Source: Dastarcus helophoroides
Taxonomy: Eukaryota; Arthropoda; Insecta; Coleoptera; Bothrideridae
DNA: 64,000 bases
Direction: 5' to 3'
Assembly (NCBI GenBank): GCA_028583605.1
Contig: CM053327.1
Location: forward strand, 34,032,126-34,096,125
Both the position numbers and the translations under genes were made by a program. The notes under the pieces were generated by a model. The model worked only from the letters and a program-made list of their open reading frames with translations. It was not told where the DNA came from and searched no databases. Positions within the stretch are counted from its first letter, which is position 1; each line of letters opens with the position of its first letter. Positions 38,837 through 51,354 of the stretch are shown in pieces.

Positions 38837-40226
38837 GTAGGAATGTTTCGGAACAGGTTCATCAACTGAACAACAAATTTTAAAAAATCAAGAAATGTAA
38901 TTCAAAATACAGGATCATTGTTTACGTTAGTTCTTTAATAGCCATCAAGAGACAAACTTCCAGAAAACGAAAACGTTATTTATAGAAACCCCTTATAGGT
39001 GACAACCCTTTCTTATTAGGACTGGTATTACCGACACCAAGGGCTGTACTCCCCCGCATGAAAGCGGTGCCCGTCACGTTTTTGTCAGGAAAAAGGTCCA
39101 CCTCCCGCAAAATATAAATCAAGCTACCCGCCGCCCCACTCTCCATACATATCAGCATTATCCTTCAAATAGATTAACAAACAAAGAACGATTTGTTCAC
39201 AAACCTAGAGACACAGATCTGTCTTGTGTAGGAATGTTTGGGAACAGGTTTATCAGTTGAAAAAATTTTAAAAATCAAGGAATGTAATTCAAAAAACTTG
39301 CCATGTTTTGGCCACGTTGTGGCATCAGGATTACTGTTTACGCGCCCTTTGGTAATCGATAAATGAATAAAGAGGTGGTAGCAAAGGACCTCCTTTGCTA
39401 CCACTGCCTCCACCCTTACCTAAGGGTGGAGGCAGTTCTTTAATAGCCATCAAGAGACAAACTTCCACAAAACGAAAACGTTATCTATGCAAACCCCCTT
39501 GTAGGTGACAACCCTTTCTTATTAGGACTGGTATTACCGACATCAAGGGCTGTACTCTCCCACGTGAAAGCGGTACCTGTCACGTTTTCGTCAGAGAAAA
39601 TGTCGATCTTCCGAAAAATGTAAATTAAGCTACCCGCCGCTAAACTCCCCATAACTATCAACCGTACACCTCAACAGATTAACAAACAAATAACGATTTG
39701 TTCACAAACCTAGAGACACAGATCTGTCTTGTGTAGAAATGTTTGGGAACAGGTTTATCAGTTGAAAAAATTTAAAAAATCAAGGAATGTAATTCAAAAA
39801 ACTTGCCATGTTTTGGCCATGTTGTGACATCAGGATCACTGTTTACGCGTACTTTGGTAATCGATAAATGAATAAAGAGGTGGTAGCAAAGGAGGTAAGG
39901 GTGGAGGCAGTTCTTTAATAGCCACCAAGAGACAAACTTTCATAAAACGAAAACGTTATCTATACAAACCCCTTATAGGTGACAAACCTTTCTTATTAGG
40001 ACTGGTATTACCGACACCAAGGGCTGTACTCTCCCGCATGAAAGCGGTACCTGTTACGTTTTCATCAGGAAAAATGTCGACCTCCCGCGAAATATCAGTC
40101 AAGCTACCCGCCGCTTCACTTTCCATATCTATCAACTGTACCCTTCAATAGATTAATAAACAAAGAACGATTTGTTCACCAACCATACAGACCTGTCTTG
40201 TATAGGAATGTTTCGGAACAGGTTTA

Positions 40227-40738
40227 TGACAGTGAAAATTGTCATGAATTTATAAAAATTCATTTAAGTAATATCGTTCTTCCTATTAAACATAAAATAA
40301 TAAACATAAATAATACTGATTGCGATTTCAGGAAAAAAATGGTATGTGTACCTCGTAGTGAAAGCACTTTCGCGGATTTTGATGTTTGTTAACCTCGGCT
40401 AACGCCTCTGCCACAATTTACATTGTCGGCTGGGAATGTTTTGCATTTATTACTAGATACACCATACACTATTACAAAATATAATTTGCATTACGATTTT
40501 TCTACAAATCAGTTTACAAAGAGCTGTTTATTTCAGCTGTATCAACTAATCAGCTAAGCCTTTAGATTTTTCTGGAGTTAAAATTACTCACACGCGAACT
40601 TATCGTGACTGAAAGTATGTTCTGCAGAAATTAACGGTATTTCGTTAGAGTTTGTTTGAAACTTCTGAAACATGTACAGTGGCATTAAATTTTTGGTAAA
40701 TGTCGCCCGCAGGATTTTACATAATTAATACCAGTGGT
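40227..40738 (+). repeat. 512-bp block in satellite, first copy
   Basis: Non-satellite sequence from TGACAGTGAAAATTGTCATG to ATTAATACCAGTGGT, bordered by satellite on both sides, replacing about 50 bp of the unit. It recurs at 53767-54278 with the same length and about 95% similarity by eye. It contains small palindromes (ATGAATTTATAAAAATTCAT). No recognised coding. Confidence 0.8.
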
Positions 40739-41023
40739 CAAAACATTTTTGTGGCATCAGGATCACTGTTTACGCGTAATTTGGTAATCGATAAATGAAT
40801 AAAGAGATGATAGCAAAGGAAATAGGAATGGAGGCAGTTCTTTAATAGCCTACAAGAGACAAACTTTCACAGAACGAAAACATTATCTATACAAACCCCT
40901 TATAAGTGACAACCCTTTCTTATTAGGACTGGTATTGCCGACACCAAGGGCTGTGCTCTCCCGCATGAAAGCGGTACCTGTCACGTTTTTGTCAGGGAAA
41001 AGGTCGACCTTCCGCAAAATATA

Positions 41024-42224
41024 CGGCCAGTTCCACAAGAAAGTGTACGCCATAATTTTAAATGTAATATCCGCAGCGCCATCGCGGTAGTGCTCTCAAA
41101 TCTGTAACTAAGACGCTTTTGCACAGTATATAGATAAACAGGATGCTAGCTAAACATTTTATTTGGTCGGTTGCATTCTAAATTAAGTGCAAAATGTCTG
41201 TTACGAGACAGTGTTCCCCGTAACGCCCAAGGTGTCGTACTGAGCTGCTGCTAAAATTCTTAGAAAGTCAAAAACATTCGTTGCGAAGTGGATTAACAGA
41301 TATTTAGAGGTAAGAAACGTAGATGATTTTCCAGAGAGGGGGCTAACGCACGTGACATCAAAATCTCAGGACAATGAGTCTTTTTAAGCAGAAACCCAAT
41401 CTTACTTTGAGTCAGACCCAAATATAATGGCAGAGAAAAGGAACTCATGTGTCCATCACCACGATAAGATGCCGTCTGCGAAAAAAAAACCATGTCGACT
41501 TTAAAAAAACCATTGTTGTCTGAAAAATACAACAAGAAACGACTGAGATGGGCGAAGGAAAATTTGAATAGAAATTGGATGAAGCTATATTTACGGACGA
41601 AACATATTTTTGGGCCTGGTTTCTTCTTTCAAAAGCCTGGTGTACGAAGCGTGACAGGCTGCTTCAACGAACTGTCAAACATCAGGTAACGCTGTATTTT
41701 GGGGATACTTCTCTAAACGCGGATTTGGTTGTTTGCGGTTATTTACAACCAATTTAAACGCTAAAAAAATCTGCAATATTTATCAAAAATATCTTCTGAA
41801 GTCCGCAAAGAAGATGTTTGGTTTGAATGAGATAAATTAGATGCTTCAAGAAGATAATGATCCGAAACATCCAAACCATCTCTGTACAGCGTTTAAACAA
41901 AACAATGGGATTACCACGATGGATTGGCCTGCAATGTTCCCAGATGCAAATCCGGTAGAAAATGTTTGGTCTTATATTAGGATGAAACCTAAAGGAAAGC
42001 CAACATATACTTTGAAGCAGCTGTCATATAAAATCAGGACTATTTGGAGATCCTTACCGTTAGAATACGCAGAAAATCTCGCCAACCTATAATCGATAAT
42101 GGCAGCGATTGGATTAACTATTAGTTAATTGTGTAATAACATATATTTTCATAAAAACATACATTTATCATTTATCTTTTATTGCTTATAGATAACAGCG
42201 TACAATTTCTTGTGGAACTGACTG
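41024..42224 (+). mobile_element. Tc1-like element, 1,201 bp, in a satellite unit
   Basis: Inverted ends CGGCCAGTTCCACAAGAAAG and its counterpart ending TTTCTTGTGGAACTGACTG, flanked by TA (41022-41023 and 42225-42226). The satellite unit reads on across it (CCGCAAAATATA before, AATCAAGCTACCCG after). The decayed transposase is listed separately. Confidence 0.88.
41194..42092 (+). pseudogene. Tc1-like transposase, frameshifted
   Basis: Pieces in different frames: KKRLRWAKENLNRNW then (shifted) DEAIFTDETYFWAW, the first catalytic Asp region; QEDNDPKHPNHL, the second; and PDANPVENVWSYIRMK, the third region with the family's usual Glu (DDE). Stops and at least two frameshifts interrupt it, and the N-terminal helix-turn-helix region is badly decayed. 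Confidence 0.82.
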
Positions 42225-45200
42225 TAAATCAAGCTACCCGTGGCTTCACTCTCCATATCTATCAACCGTACACTTTAACACATCAACAAACAAAGGACGA
42301 TTCGCTAAGAAACCTAGAGACACAGATCTGTCTTGTGTAGGAATGTTTTGGAACAGGTGTATCAGTTAAAACAATTTTTAAAATAAAGGAATATAATTTA
42401 AAAATCTTGCCAAAAGATTTTTGTGGCATCAATATCACTATTGGCGCGCACTTTGGCAATCGATAAATAAAGAAAAAGTGTGACAACAGAGAAGATGGGA
42501 TGCGAACAGTTCTTTAATAGCTATCAAGCGACAAACTTCCACAAATCGAAAACGTTATCTACACAAACCCCTTATAGGTGACTACTCTTTCCTATTAGGA
42601 CTGGTATTACCGACACCAAGGGCTATACTCTCCCGCATGAATGTAGTACATGTCACGTTTTCCTTAGGGAAAACGTTGACCTCCCGCAAAATATAAATCA
42701 AGCTACACGCCACTCCATTCTCCATATCGATCAACCGTACGCTTCAACAGATTAACAAACAAAGGACGATTTGTTCAGAAACCTAGAGACGCAGATCTGT
42801 CTTATGTAGGAATATTTTGGAAGAGGTTGATCAGTTAAAAGAAATTTAGAAATCAAGGAATGTACTTTAAAAATCCTGCCACAGATTTTTGTGGCATCAG
42901 TATCACTATTTGCGCGCACTTTGGCAATCGACAAATGAACAAAAAGGATGACAGCAAAGAAGATGGGGTGCGAACAGTTCTTTAGTAGCTATCAAGCGAC
43001 AAACTTCCACAAAACGAAAACGTTATCTATACAAAACCGTTTATAGGTGACAACCTTTTTCTTATTAGGACTGGTATTACCGACATCAAGGGCTGTACTC
43101 TCCCGCATGAAAGTAGAACCTGTTACGTTTTCGTCAGGGAAAAAGTTGACCTCCCGCAAAATATAAATCAAGCTACCCACCGCTCTACTCTCCATATCTA
43201 TCAACCGTACACTTCAACAGATTAACAAACAAAGGATTATTTGTTCGGAAACCTAGAGACACAGGTCTGTCTTGTGTATGAATGTTTCGGAAGAGGTTTA
43301 TCAGTTAAAAACATATTTGAAATCAAGGAATTTAATTTAAAAATCTTGCCAACAGATTTTTGTGGCATCAGTATCACTATTTGCGAGCACTTTGGGAATC
43401 GATAAATGAACAAAAAGGGTGACAACAGAGAAGATGGGATGCGAACAGTTCTTTAGTAGCTATCAAGCAACAAACTTCCACAAAACGAAAACGTTATCTA
43501 TACAAATCCCTTATAGGTGACAACCCTTTCTTATTAGGATTGGTATTACCGACACCAAGGGCTGTACTCTCCTGCATAACAGCAGTACCTGTCACGTTTT
43601 CGTCGGGGAAAACGTTGACCTCCCGCAAAATATAAATCAAACTGGTCACCGCTCCACTCTCCATATCTATCAACCGTACTCCTCTACAGATTAACAAACA
43701 AAGGATGATTTGTTCATAAACTTGGAGACTAAGAGACACAGATCTGTCTTGTGTAGGAATGTTTCGGAAGAGGTTTATCAGTTAAAAAAAATTTTTGAAA
43801 TCAAGGAATTGCCAACAGATTTTTGTGGCATCAGTATCACCATTTGCGCGCACTTTGGCAATCGATAAATAAACAAAAAGGGTGACAGCGGAGAAGATAG
43901 GATGCGAACAGTTATTTGGTAGCTATCACGCCACAAACTTCCACAAAACGAAAACTTTATCAATACAAACCCCTTATAGGAGACAACCTCTTCTTATTAG
44001 GACTCGTATTACCGACACCAAGGACTATACTCTCTTGCATGAAAGTAGAACATGTCACGTTTTCGTCAGGGAAAACGTTGACCTCCCGCAAAATATAAAT
44101 CAAAGTACCCACCGCCTACACTCTCCATATCTACCAACCGTATTTCCCTACAGATTAGCAAACAAAGGATGATTTATTCAAAAACCTAGAGACACAAATC
44201 TGTCTTGTGTAGGAATATTTTGGAAGAGGTTTATCAGTTAAAAGAAATTTAGAAATCAAGGAATATACTTTAAAAATCCTGCCACAGATTTTTGTGGCAT
44301 CAGTATCACTATTTGCGAGCTCTTTGGCAATCGATAAATTTACAAAAAGGGTGGCAACAGAGAAGATGGGGTGCGAACGCTTCTTTAGTAGTTATCAAAC
44401 GACAAACTTCCACAAAACGAAAACGTTATCTATACAAACCCCTTATAAGTGAGAACCCTTTTTTATTAGGACTGGTATTACCGACACAAAGGGCTGTACT
44501 CTCCCGCATGAAAGCGGTACCTGTTACGTTTTCATTAGTGAAGATGTCGACCTCTCACAAAATATAAATCAAGCTATCCGCCGCTACACTCTCTATATCT
44601 AACAACCGTACACTTCAAGCTACTTACCGCTTCACTCTCCATATCTATCAACCGTACTCCCCTACAGATTAACAAACAAAGGATGATTTGTTCAGAAACC
44701 TAGAGACACAGATCTGTCTTCTGTAGGAATGTTTCGGAAGAGATTTATCAGTTAAAAAAATTTTTGAAATCAAGGAATATAATTTAAAAATCTTGCCAAC
44801 AAATTTTGTGGTATCAGTGTCACTATTTGTGCGCACTTTAGCAATCGATAAATGAACAAAAAGGGTAACAATAGATAAGATGGGGCGCGAACAGTTCTTT
44901 AGTAGCTATCAAGCGACAAACTTCCACAAAACGAAAACGTTATCAATACAAACCCTTTATAGGTGACTACCCCTCCTATTAGGACTGGTATTACCGACAC
45001 TAAGGGTTGTACTCTTCCGCATAAAAGCAGTATCTGTCACGTTTTTGCCAAGGAAAAGGTTGACCTTCCGCAAAATATAAATTAAGCTACCCACCGCTTC
45101 ACTCTCCATATTTATCAACCGTACTTCACTACAGATTAACAAACAAAGGATGATTTGTTCAGAAACCTAGAGACACAGATCTGTCTTGTGTGGGAATGTT

Positions 45201-45545
45201 TCAAAAGAGGTTATTCAGTAAAAAAAATTTTTGAAATCAAGAAAATTAATCTAAAAATCTTGCCAACAGATTTTTGTGGCATCAGTATCACTATTTGCGC
45301 GCACTTTGACAATCGATAAATGAACAAGAAGGGTGGCAACAGAGAAGATGGGGTGCGAACGGTTCTTTAGTAGCTATCAAGCAACAAACTTCCACAAAAC
45401 GAAGACATTATCTATACAAGACCCTTATAGGCGACTACCCTTTCTTATTAGGACTGGTATTACCGACACCAAGGGTTGTACTCTCCCGCGTGAAAGCGGT
45501 ACCTGGCACGGTAACGTGATAAGGAAGAAAGTCGACCGCCCAACA
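42225..45545 (+). repeat. 475-bp satellite array, part A2
   Basis: Continues the array with unit marks at about 42585, 43065, 43526, 44000, 44457, 44965 and 45440. These units use GGATGCGAACAGTTCTTTAG and ATTTGCGCGCACTTTGGCAA rather than the GGTGGAGGCAG and GTTTACGCGC forms of parts A1 and C, so they form a distinct subfamily. One unit near 44570-44640 has a partial duplication of the CTATATCT AACAACCGTACACTTCAA stretch. The last unit is cut after GGTACCTGGCACGG. Confidence 0.88.
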
Positions 45546-48300
45546 AATTTTAAAAAATGATCCCCCATTACATTCGCTACCATCCGAACACCACGACACT
45601 CGGTAGAAATGAACAAAAATGTGATTGACACGTGACAAACATCAAGATGCTTATGTTTGAACCTTGCGCACTTTCAGGTCTGATAAGTGACTTGCAAAAA
45701 GACTGAACTTACATTTCATTAATTTTTATCTACTTTAGTTATTCTTTACCTTGATTTTTATGTTAATATGCTTTGGAAAATGTAAGCATTTTTTTTTTAG
45801 TTGTCATTAAAGATTCAAAGGGTTATAAGCAAAATTAACCATAATTCTACAATAACTTTAATTAATCTCTCTTACAAGGACAATTTTTATAATCTAGATT
45901 AACGCCAATCCTCCAAGCCAAGTTCAAACTCAATTAATCCATGTCTTACTTTAATAAATCTCATTATTTTTAGAAACTTGGTGCTCGAGTTCAGGAAAAC
46001 TTGGGTGTATAAATTAATCGCCTATTGTCTTAGACTCTAAATAATAATCTTCGTCGACTTCTAACACAGCTTTAGCACGAATAGCGTCCTCCTGAACGGA
46101 ACTTTCGACTTTCTTGCATCGCCATTGTCTTGCAAATTGTTCGATAAAGCAGCATTCACCAGGATATGGGACAAATAGTATTAATCCTCTTCCTTTTTTT
46201 TATAACGTTTATGTACCGTAATCCTAGACGGAATGACAAAAAATATTTACACGTTACTTTGAACGCTTTTGGGTATAATGCATTTTTTCATAAAGTTGTA
46301 GGAAATGGACAAAATGGAAATTACAAAAAAATAAAAAAAGACGCATCCATAAAATTATTGCTCAATTTTCTAACAGCCGGGTGGTTTTGGAATATTAAAT
46401 ATTTGACAACCGTTCGTACTGAAAAAGAGCCACCGAAGAAGGAAGAACTGTATAAATAACTTACACCAAATAATAGGTTTTTAATAAAATAATAAATTCT
46501 CAAAATTTCACAATTTGTTAACCAATTGTCTGAATTTATAATGACAGAGTCAATCTGAGTTCATTCTGGTGATTTAATTTAATTCGCATCTTACGTATAA
46601 ATAAAATATGACAAAATTGGAGGAAGTAGGGCGAAATTCTTACCTTCATATAATTACGAAGGTATTTCCCCTTGGCTTTTACGTTTTCAGCTCCAATAAC
46701 CCTTAATTAGTTCGAAAGTCCAATTCAGGTAAATGTAAAAGCTCTAGTTTCAAACCAGAGACTATTTCCAACTAATCAAGCCACCGGGAAAAATGTCGTT
46801 TTTATCGGAATTTTGCGGCAACAACGCAGGATCTGATAGATGTGTAATCTGCTGGATCCTGTTTCCGATGCTTATTTCGCAGAACTGATCGAAATCAACC
46901 CTCTATGTAAATCAGGAAATCGTTAGCTCTGACAGCCAAATTAGTGGCATCAGTAGTTGGTTACAGAAGGAAGTGATTTTTGCATTCGGAGGCAAATTTC
47001 GCTGTTAACTGTTTTTCTTATTTTAATGTTATTGTTAATCTATAAATATAGACTTTTTTACCAACAGCTTATACCACAAATTTATAATTTACATTATTTT
47101 TTACGGGCTAGCTTAATTGATGGATTTCCTTGAGTAGTCTTAAACAGATGTTAATGGCTTCAAAGGATAAAGTGAAAAGTTGATGAAGCCCAAGTAAATA
47201 TATTCCGAAAGTTGGTGCAACTGAAGTGAAATCGATGGGTAGGCACAACCCCCATTCAAATTTTACGAAACAAAACAGCCTACTTGATCGAAATAAGATG
47301 AAAGCGCCTTTCTGAAACCTAATAGTTTTCCGATACTTTCTACTGAAACTAAAATTAAAGAAAAACAAGGAGTGATCCCACACACGCCTTATAAGACATT
47401 TAAACTTTTAATATGACGTAAATAGAAAGACATTAACTGCAAAATGAAATGGTATGAATATCATATTTTTCAGTTATACGTGGTTACGTAGTAAGAAAGT
47501 TTTCATCTTTTCATAACCGATTATTCGCTCTCTTTATTCGTCTTTTCAGTTTTACTTATCGATTATCCTTAGAAACCAATGACGCAAAGCAGATTTTTTT
47601 ACAAAGTGGGTCCCCCATCTTACTCTCTCAATGAAATATGTGTCACAAGAAAGTTTAGAAAAAGGCACCTAATTCCTACATTTAAAGTTGATTAGAAATT
47701 CCCCAATAGAAATTATTTTGACACTTGGATTAAGACTTTTTTTGAATTTTGAGTTTTTTAGTTTACACTTTCAGTTCTAGTATTTGCGAAGCAAACTCTT
47801 TAATTTAAGAAATTTGTGTTTACTTGGAGAATAGAATAACAATTTAATCGATTTCCTATTTTCTCTATTCGCTGGAATTTTGAATAATCATTGTAAGACT
47901 TAAGGGTTATCGGTGGTGGTTATAATGTAATAAATTACTCAAACAGGATGCTATTGAGAAAGTCAATAAATCTGCATTTAACGTAGGATGGAAACTAATA
48001 ACTGTCGCTATAAATATACAAAGGATTACTACACAACGTCATCGACGATTAATTAACCAACGGCAACAATATCGGAATAAATTAATTCCTTGCCAATTAC
48101 AATTTAATTTACCAAACATACTTAAGAAGAAAGTCAAATTAAGAGAACCTAACAAGAACGTAAAAGAACATTAAATCGTTTAACATCGGACAAAAAAACA
48201 TATCGGTTTGGAATATATTGGAAATTTGGGGTCGAAAACACTCTCACTACTTTGATTTGATGTTGTTGTTGTTGTGATATTGTTTTGACAAAATTGGTGC
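45546..48300. other. Unique spacer between satellite arrays
   Basis: The only long satellite-free stretch in the 38.6-53.8 kb block without a recognised element. It holds one candidate small gene (46166-46459) and a short (GTT)n run near 48262. A 91-codon minus frame at 47108-47383 looks random. Confidence 0.6.
46166..46459 (+). CDS. Small hypothetical protein, 97 aa
   Basis: ATG at 46166 follows ACCAGGAT and a stop is at 46457-46459. Residues 2-17 are hydrophobic (GQIVLILFLFFITFMY), a signal anchor or signal peptide, followed by RNPRRNDKK. The middle has NAFGYNAFFHKVVGNGQNG and a second hydrophobic patch (LLLNFLTAGWFW), and the end is charged (EKEPPKKEELYK). AATAAA occurs 24 nt after the stop. 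I do not recognise the family. It could be a real small secreted or membrane protein, a terminal exon, or chance. It is the only frame in the spacer with gene-like composition. Confidence 0.35.
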   Translation: MGQIVLILFLFFITFMYRNPRRNDKKYLHVTLNAFGYNAFFHKVVGNGQNGNYKKIKKDASIKLLLNFLTAGWFWNIKYLTTVRTEKEPPKKEELYK

Positions 48301-49428
48301 CATCAGACAACTTCCACAAAACGAAAACAAGCCCCTTATAGGAGACAACACTTTCTTATTAGGACTGGTATTACTGACACCAAGGGCTGTACTCTCCTGC
48401 ATGAAAGCGATACCTGTTACGTTTTCGTCAGTGAAAATTTTAAATCAAGCTATCCGCCGCTACACTCTCCATATCTATAAACCGTACACCTCAACAGATT
48501 AACAAACAAAGGAGGATTTGTTCACAAACCGAGAGACACAGATCTGTCATTTGTAGGAATGTTTCAAAACAGGTTTATCAGTTGAAACAATTTAAAAAAT
48601 CTAAGAATGTAATTTTAAAATTTAACGAAAAAATTTTGTGGCATCCAGATCACTGTTTACGTGCACTTTGCCAATCGATAAATGAATGAAACAGTGGCAA
48701 CGGAGATGAGGTACCGGCAGTTCTTTAATAATTATCAAGCGACAAACTTCCACAAAACAAAAACGTTATCTATACAAACCTCTTATGGGTGACAACCCTT
48801 TCATATTAGGACTTGTATCAACGACACCAAGGACTGTACTCTCCTACGCGAGAGCGGTACCTGTCACGTTTTCATCATGGAAAGTGTCGATCTTCCTAAA
48901 AATATAAATCAAGCTATCCGCCGCTACACCACACTCTTCATATTTATCAATCGTACACTTCAACAGATTATTAACAAACAAAGGAGGATTTGTTCACAAA
49001 CCGAGAGACACAGATCTGCCTTGTGTAGAAATATTTCGAAACAGGTTTATCAGTTGAAACAATTTAAAAATTCAAGGATTGTAATTTTAAAAACTGTGGC
49101 AGCGGAGACGAGGTGCCGGCAGTTCTTTAATAGTTATCAAGCGAAAAACTGCCACAAAAAGCAAAAGGCTATCTACACAAACCCCTTATACGTGACAACC
49201 CTTTCTTATAAGGACTGGTATTACCGACACCAAGGGCTGTATTCTCCCGCGTGAAAGCGGTACCTGTCATGTTTTCGTCAGAAAAAATGTCGATCTTCCG
49301 AAAAATATAAATCAAGCTACCCGCCGCTCCACTCTCCATATATATCAACCTTATCCTTTAAATAGATTAACAAACAAAGGACGATTTGTTCACAAACTTA
49401 GAGACACAGATTTGTCTTGTGTAAAAAT
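48301..49428 (+). repeat. 475-bp satellite array, part B
   Basis: Unit marks at about 48352, 48801 and 49199. The second to third spacing is only ~398 bp because the stretch containing CACTGTTTACG and the TCGATAAATGAAT part is deleted near 49096. The array enters abruptly at CATCAGACAACTTCCACAAA and is cut by the hAT element at 49429. Confidence 0.85.
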
Positions 49429-51354
49429 TAGTGATGTAACGAATATTCGCATTCGTGAATATTCTCATGTTTTTTCATATTCGCATTCGCATTCGCAAGA
49501 AATTATGCGAATACATGGCGAATGTATTTGGCAATAAAACGGGAAATTATTTATGGAATAACAACTGCTCAGGCAGGGTTTCTTAAACTGGGGTTCATGT
49601 ACCTTTGAGGTATCTATATCATGAGTTTGGGGGTCTATTGATAGAGTCTCTAATAACTAATGTGGTAATTATCCAGTCCCACCTAATAAAAAGTATTTTT
49701 TAATTCCTTTTTTTTTCTTTCTTCCTTCTCTTCTTCTTTAATTTTCATTCTCGTCAACTAGAATAGGGCACTAGGGCGTTTGCTCTCCCCTGATTTATAA
49801 AATCAACTAGAAATTTATATTCCCAATGGCGGGGCCCTTTTCCAAAAATTTTTTTTGTTTCTTTCTTTAAAATTTCGACCTCTTTATAAAAATTCGTCTT
49901 TTTTCACAAATTTTATTTTTTTCTTTTGAAATTTCGAATTGAACCTAAAATTCGAGCTCTTTTATTCAAATTGGCTTTTTTAAAATTTTAAATTTTTATT
50001 TCAAAATTCGTCAGTTTTCTTTTTTCAAAATTTCGTCATTTCTAGATATTTGACTTTTTCTGAAAATTTCATTTTTGTTTAATTCGTCCTACAACAAATT
50101 TCCACTTTATATTAAACGTTGCTTTTTTCTCAAAATTGATCTTTTGATAAAAAAGTAAAAATATTTAAAATAATACTTACTTGAATATTTTGAAAAATAT
50201 ATTTTGAAAGTGTGGAATTTTTGCAAAAGGACAAGAATCCCAGAAAAGTTAATTTCTCAAAATCTCGACCATTATCTCTATAGCGGATATTTTTTGACAT
50301 CACAGAGGGGCAGAGGCAGCTGGTTCTTCACTCAGGCAGCAATTAAAAAATAAATATTAAGTCGAGAAATTTCGACCCTTTTTTCTTGAAATATCGACTT
50401 TTTTCGTAAAACGTTTTTCAAAATTCGCCCCTTTTTTGAAATCTCGTCAAAATTTGACTTTTTTCTCAAAATTTTGATCCTTTTCTCAAAATGTCGATAT
50501 TTTCCTCGATATTTTCATTTTTTTCAAAATTTGTTTAAGTATTTGGAACTTTCGATTTTTATGTTTATTAATTTTATTTGACATTTCTTCGACTCAGTTT
50601 GGAAATATTTAAATTTTTATTGTTTGTTGACAATATTCTAAAACAGTTTCTGAAATATGACTACGTGGTATTTAAAATTTATTTAAAACGTCACCTCGAA
50701 AATCATCTTTTTTTCTAAATTTTGATATTTTTCAAATTTTTCCAAAAGTTCAAATTTTTATATTAAATTGATTTCCTGAAAATTACCACTTTATTCCAAA
50801 CCAGTTTTTTTTTTCCTTATAATTCGTCTTTTTCTTAATTAAGACTATAAAGTAGAATTTTGAGTATAAACCCAAAAATTTTAGCTTTTTCTCTCAAAAT
50901 TGTACCGCTCTAAAGTTTTTAGATATTTCATACAAATTTCGACCTTTTTCTCGAAATTTTTACTGCCGGAAATTTGAACCTATTTCTCAAAATATGTTCT
51001 ATTATTGAAGTTTCGACTAAATGTTTAATGTTTTAAGAATTTTCTACTTGAAATTGAGCTTTTCATTCAAATTTCGACTTTTTATCAAAATTCGTTTCTT
51101 TTTTTAGAATTGGATTAAAATTTTGCTAAAAACATAACAATTTTGAGAGTAGTAGTAGAGAAACATTCTTAGAAACTGGATTTTTTTCTTTAAATTCGAT
51201 TTATTTTGATCGATTTTTCTTACAATGTTTTCTACGTGCCAGTGAAAACGTCAACATTTGTATTCGCATTCGCAAATGTTCGAAATTGATATTTGCATTC
51301 GCATTCGAATTTGCATTCGCGAATGTGGGAAAACCAACATTCGTTACATCATTA
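49429..51354 (+). mobile_element. hAT-like element, 1,926 bp, in satellite
   Basis: Ends TAGTGATGTAACGAATATTC and AACATTCGTTACATCATTA; subterminal TATTCGCATTCG repeats on both sides. The target duplication is GTAAAAAT (49421-49428) and GTAGGAAT (51355-51362); the right copy equals the satellite consensus. The interior (49850-51200) is T-rich degenerate repeat and includes 50572-50688, which matches the end of androglobin intron 5. No transposase. Confidence 0.85.

Larger units (their letters stand above)
38620..41023 (+). repeat. 475-bp satellite array, part A1
   Basis: Tandem units of about 460-505 bp marked by CCTTTCTTATTAGGACTGG at about 38711, 39006, 39509, 39991 and 40916. Each unit carries GGAGGCAGTTCTTTAATAGC, CAAACTTCCACAAAACGAAA, ACCAAGGGCTGTACTCTCCC, TCACGTTTTCGTCAGGGAAA, AATCAAGCTACCCGCCGCT, TATCAACCGTACAC, AGAGACACAGATCTGTCTTG and CACTTTGGTAATCGATAAAT. 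The first unit is shortened by a hAT remnant (38763-38836) and the fourth is replaced in part by a 512-bp block. Confidence 0.9.

Noticed and set aside
47108..47383. 91-codon minus frame in the satellite spacer
   Set aside because: No recognisable motif, no supporting signals, composition like random AT-rich sequence.
48255..48285. (GTT)n run as a functional microsatellite
   Set aside because: Only about five imperfect units; expected by chance in such sequence.
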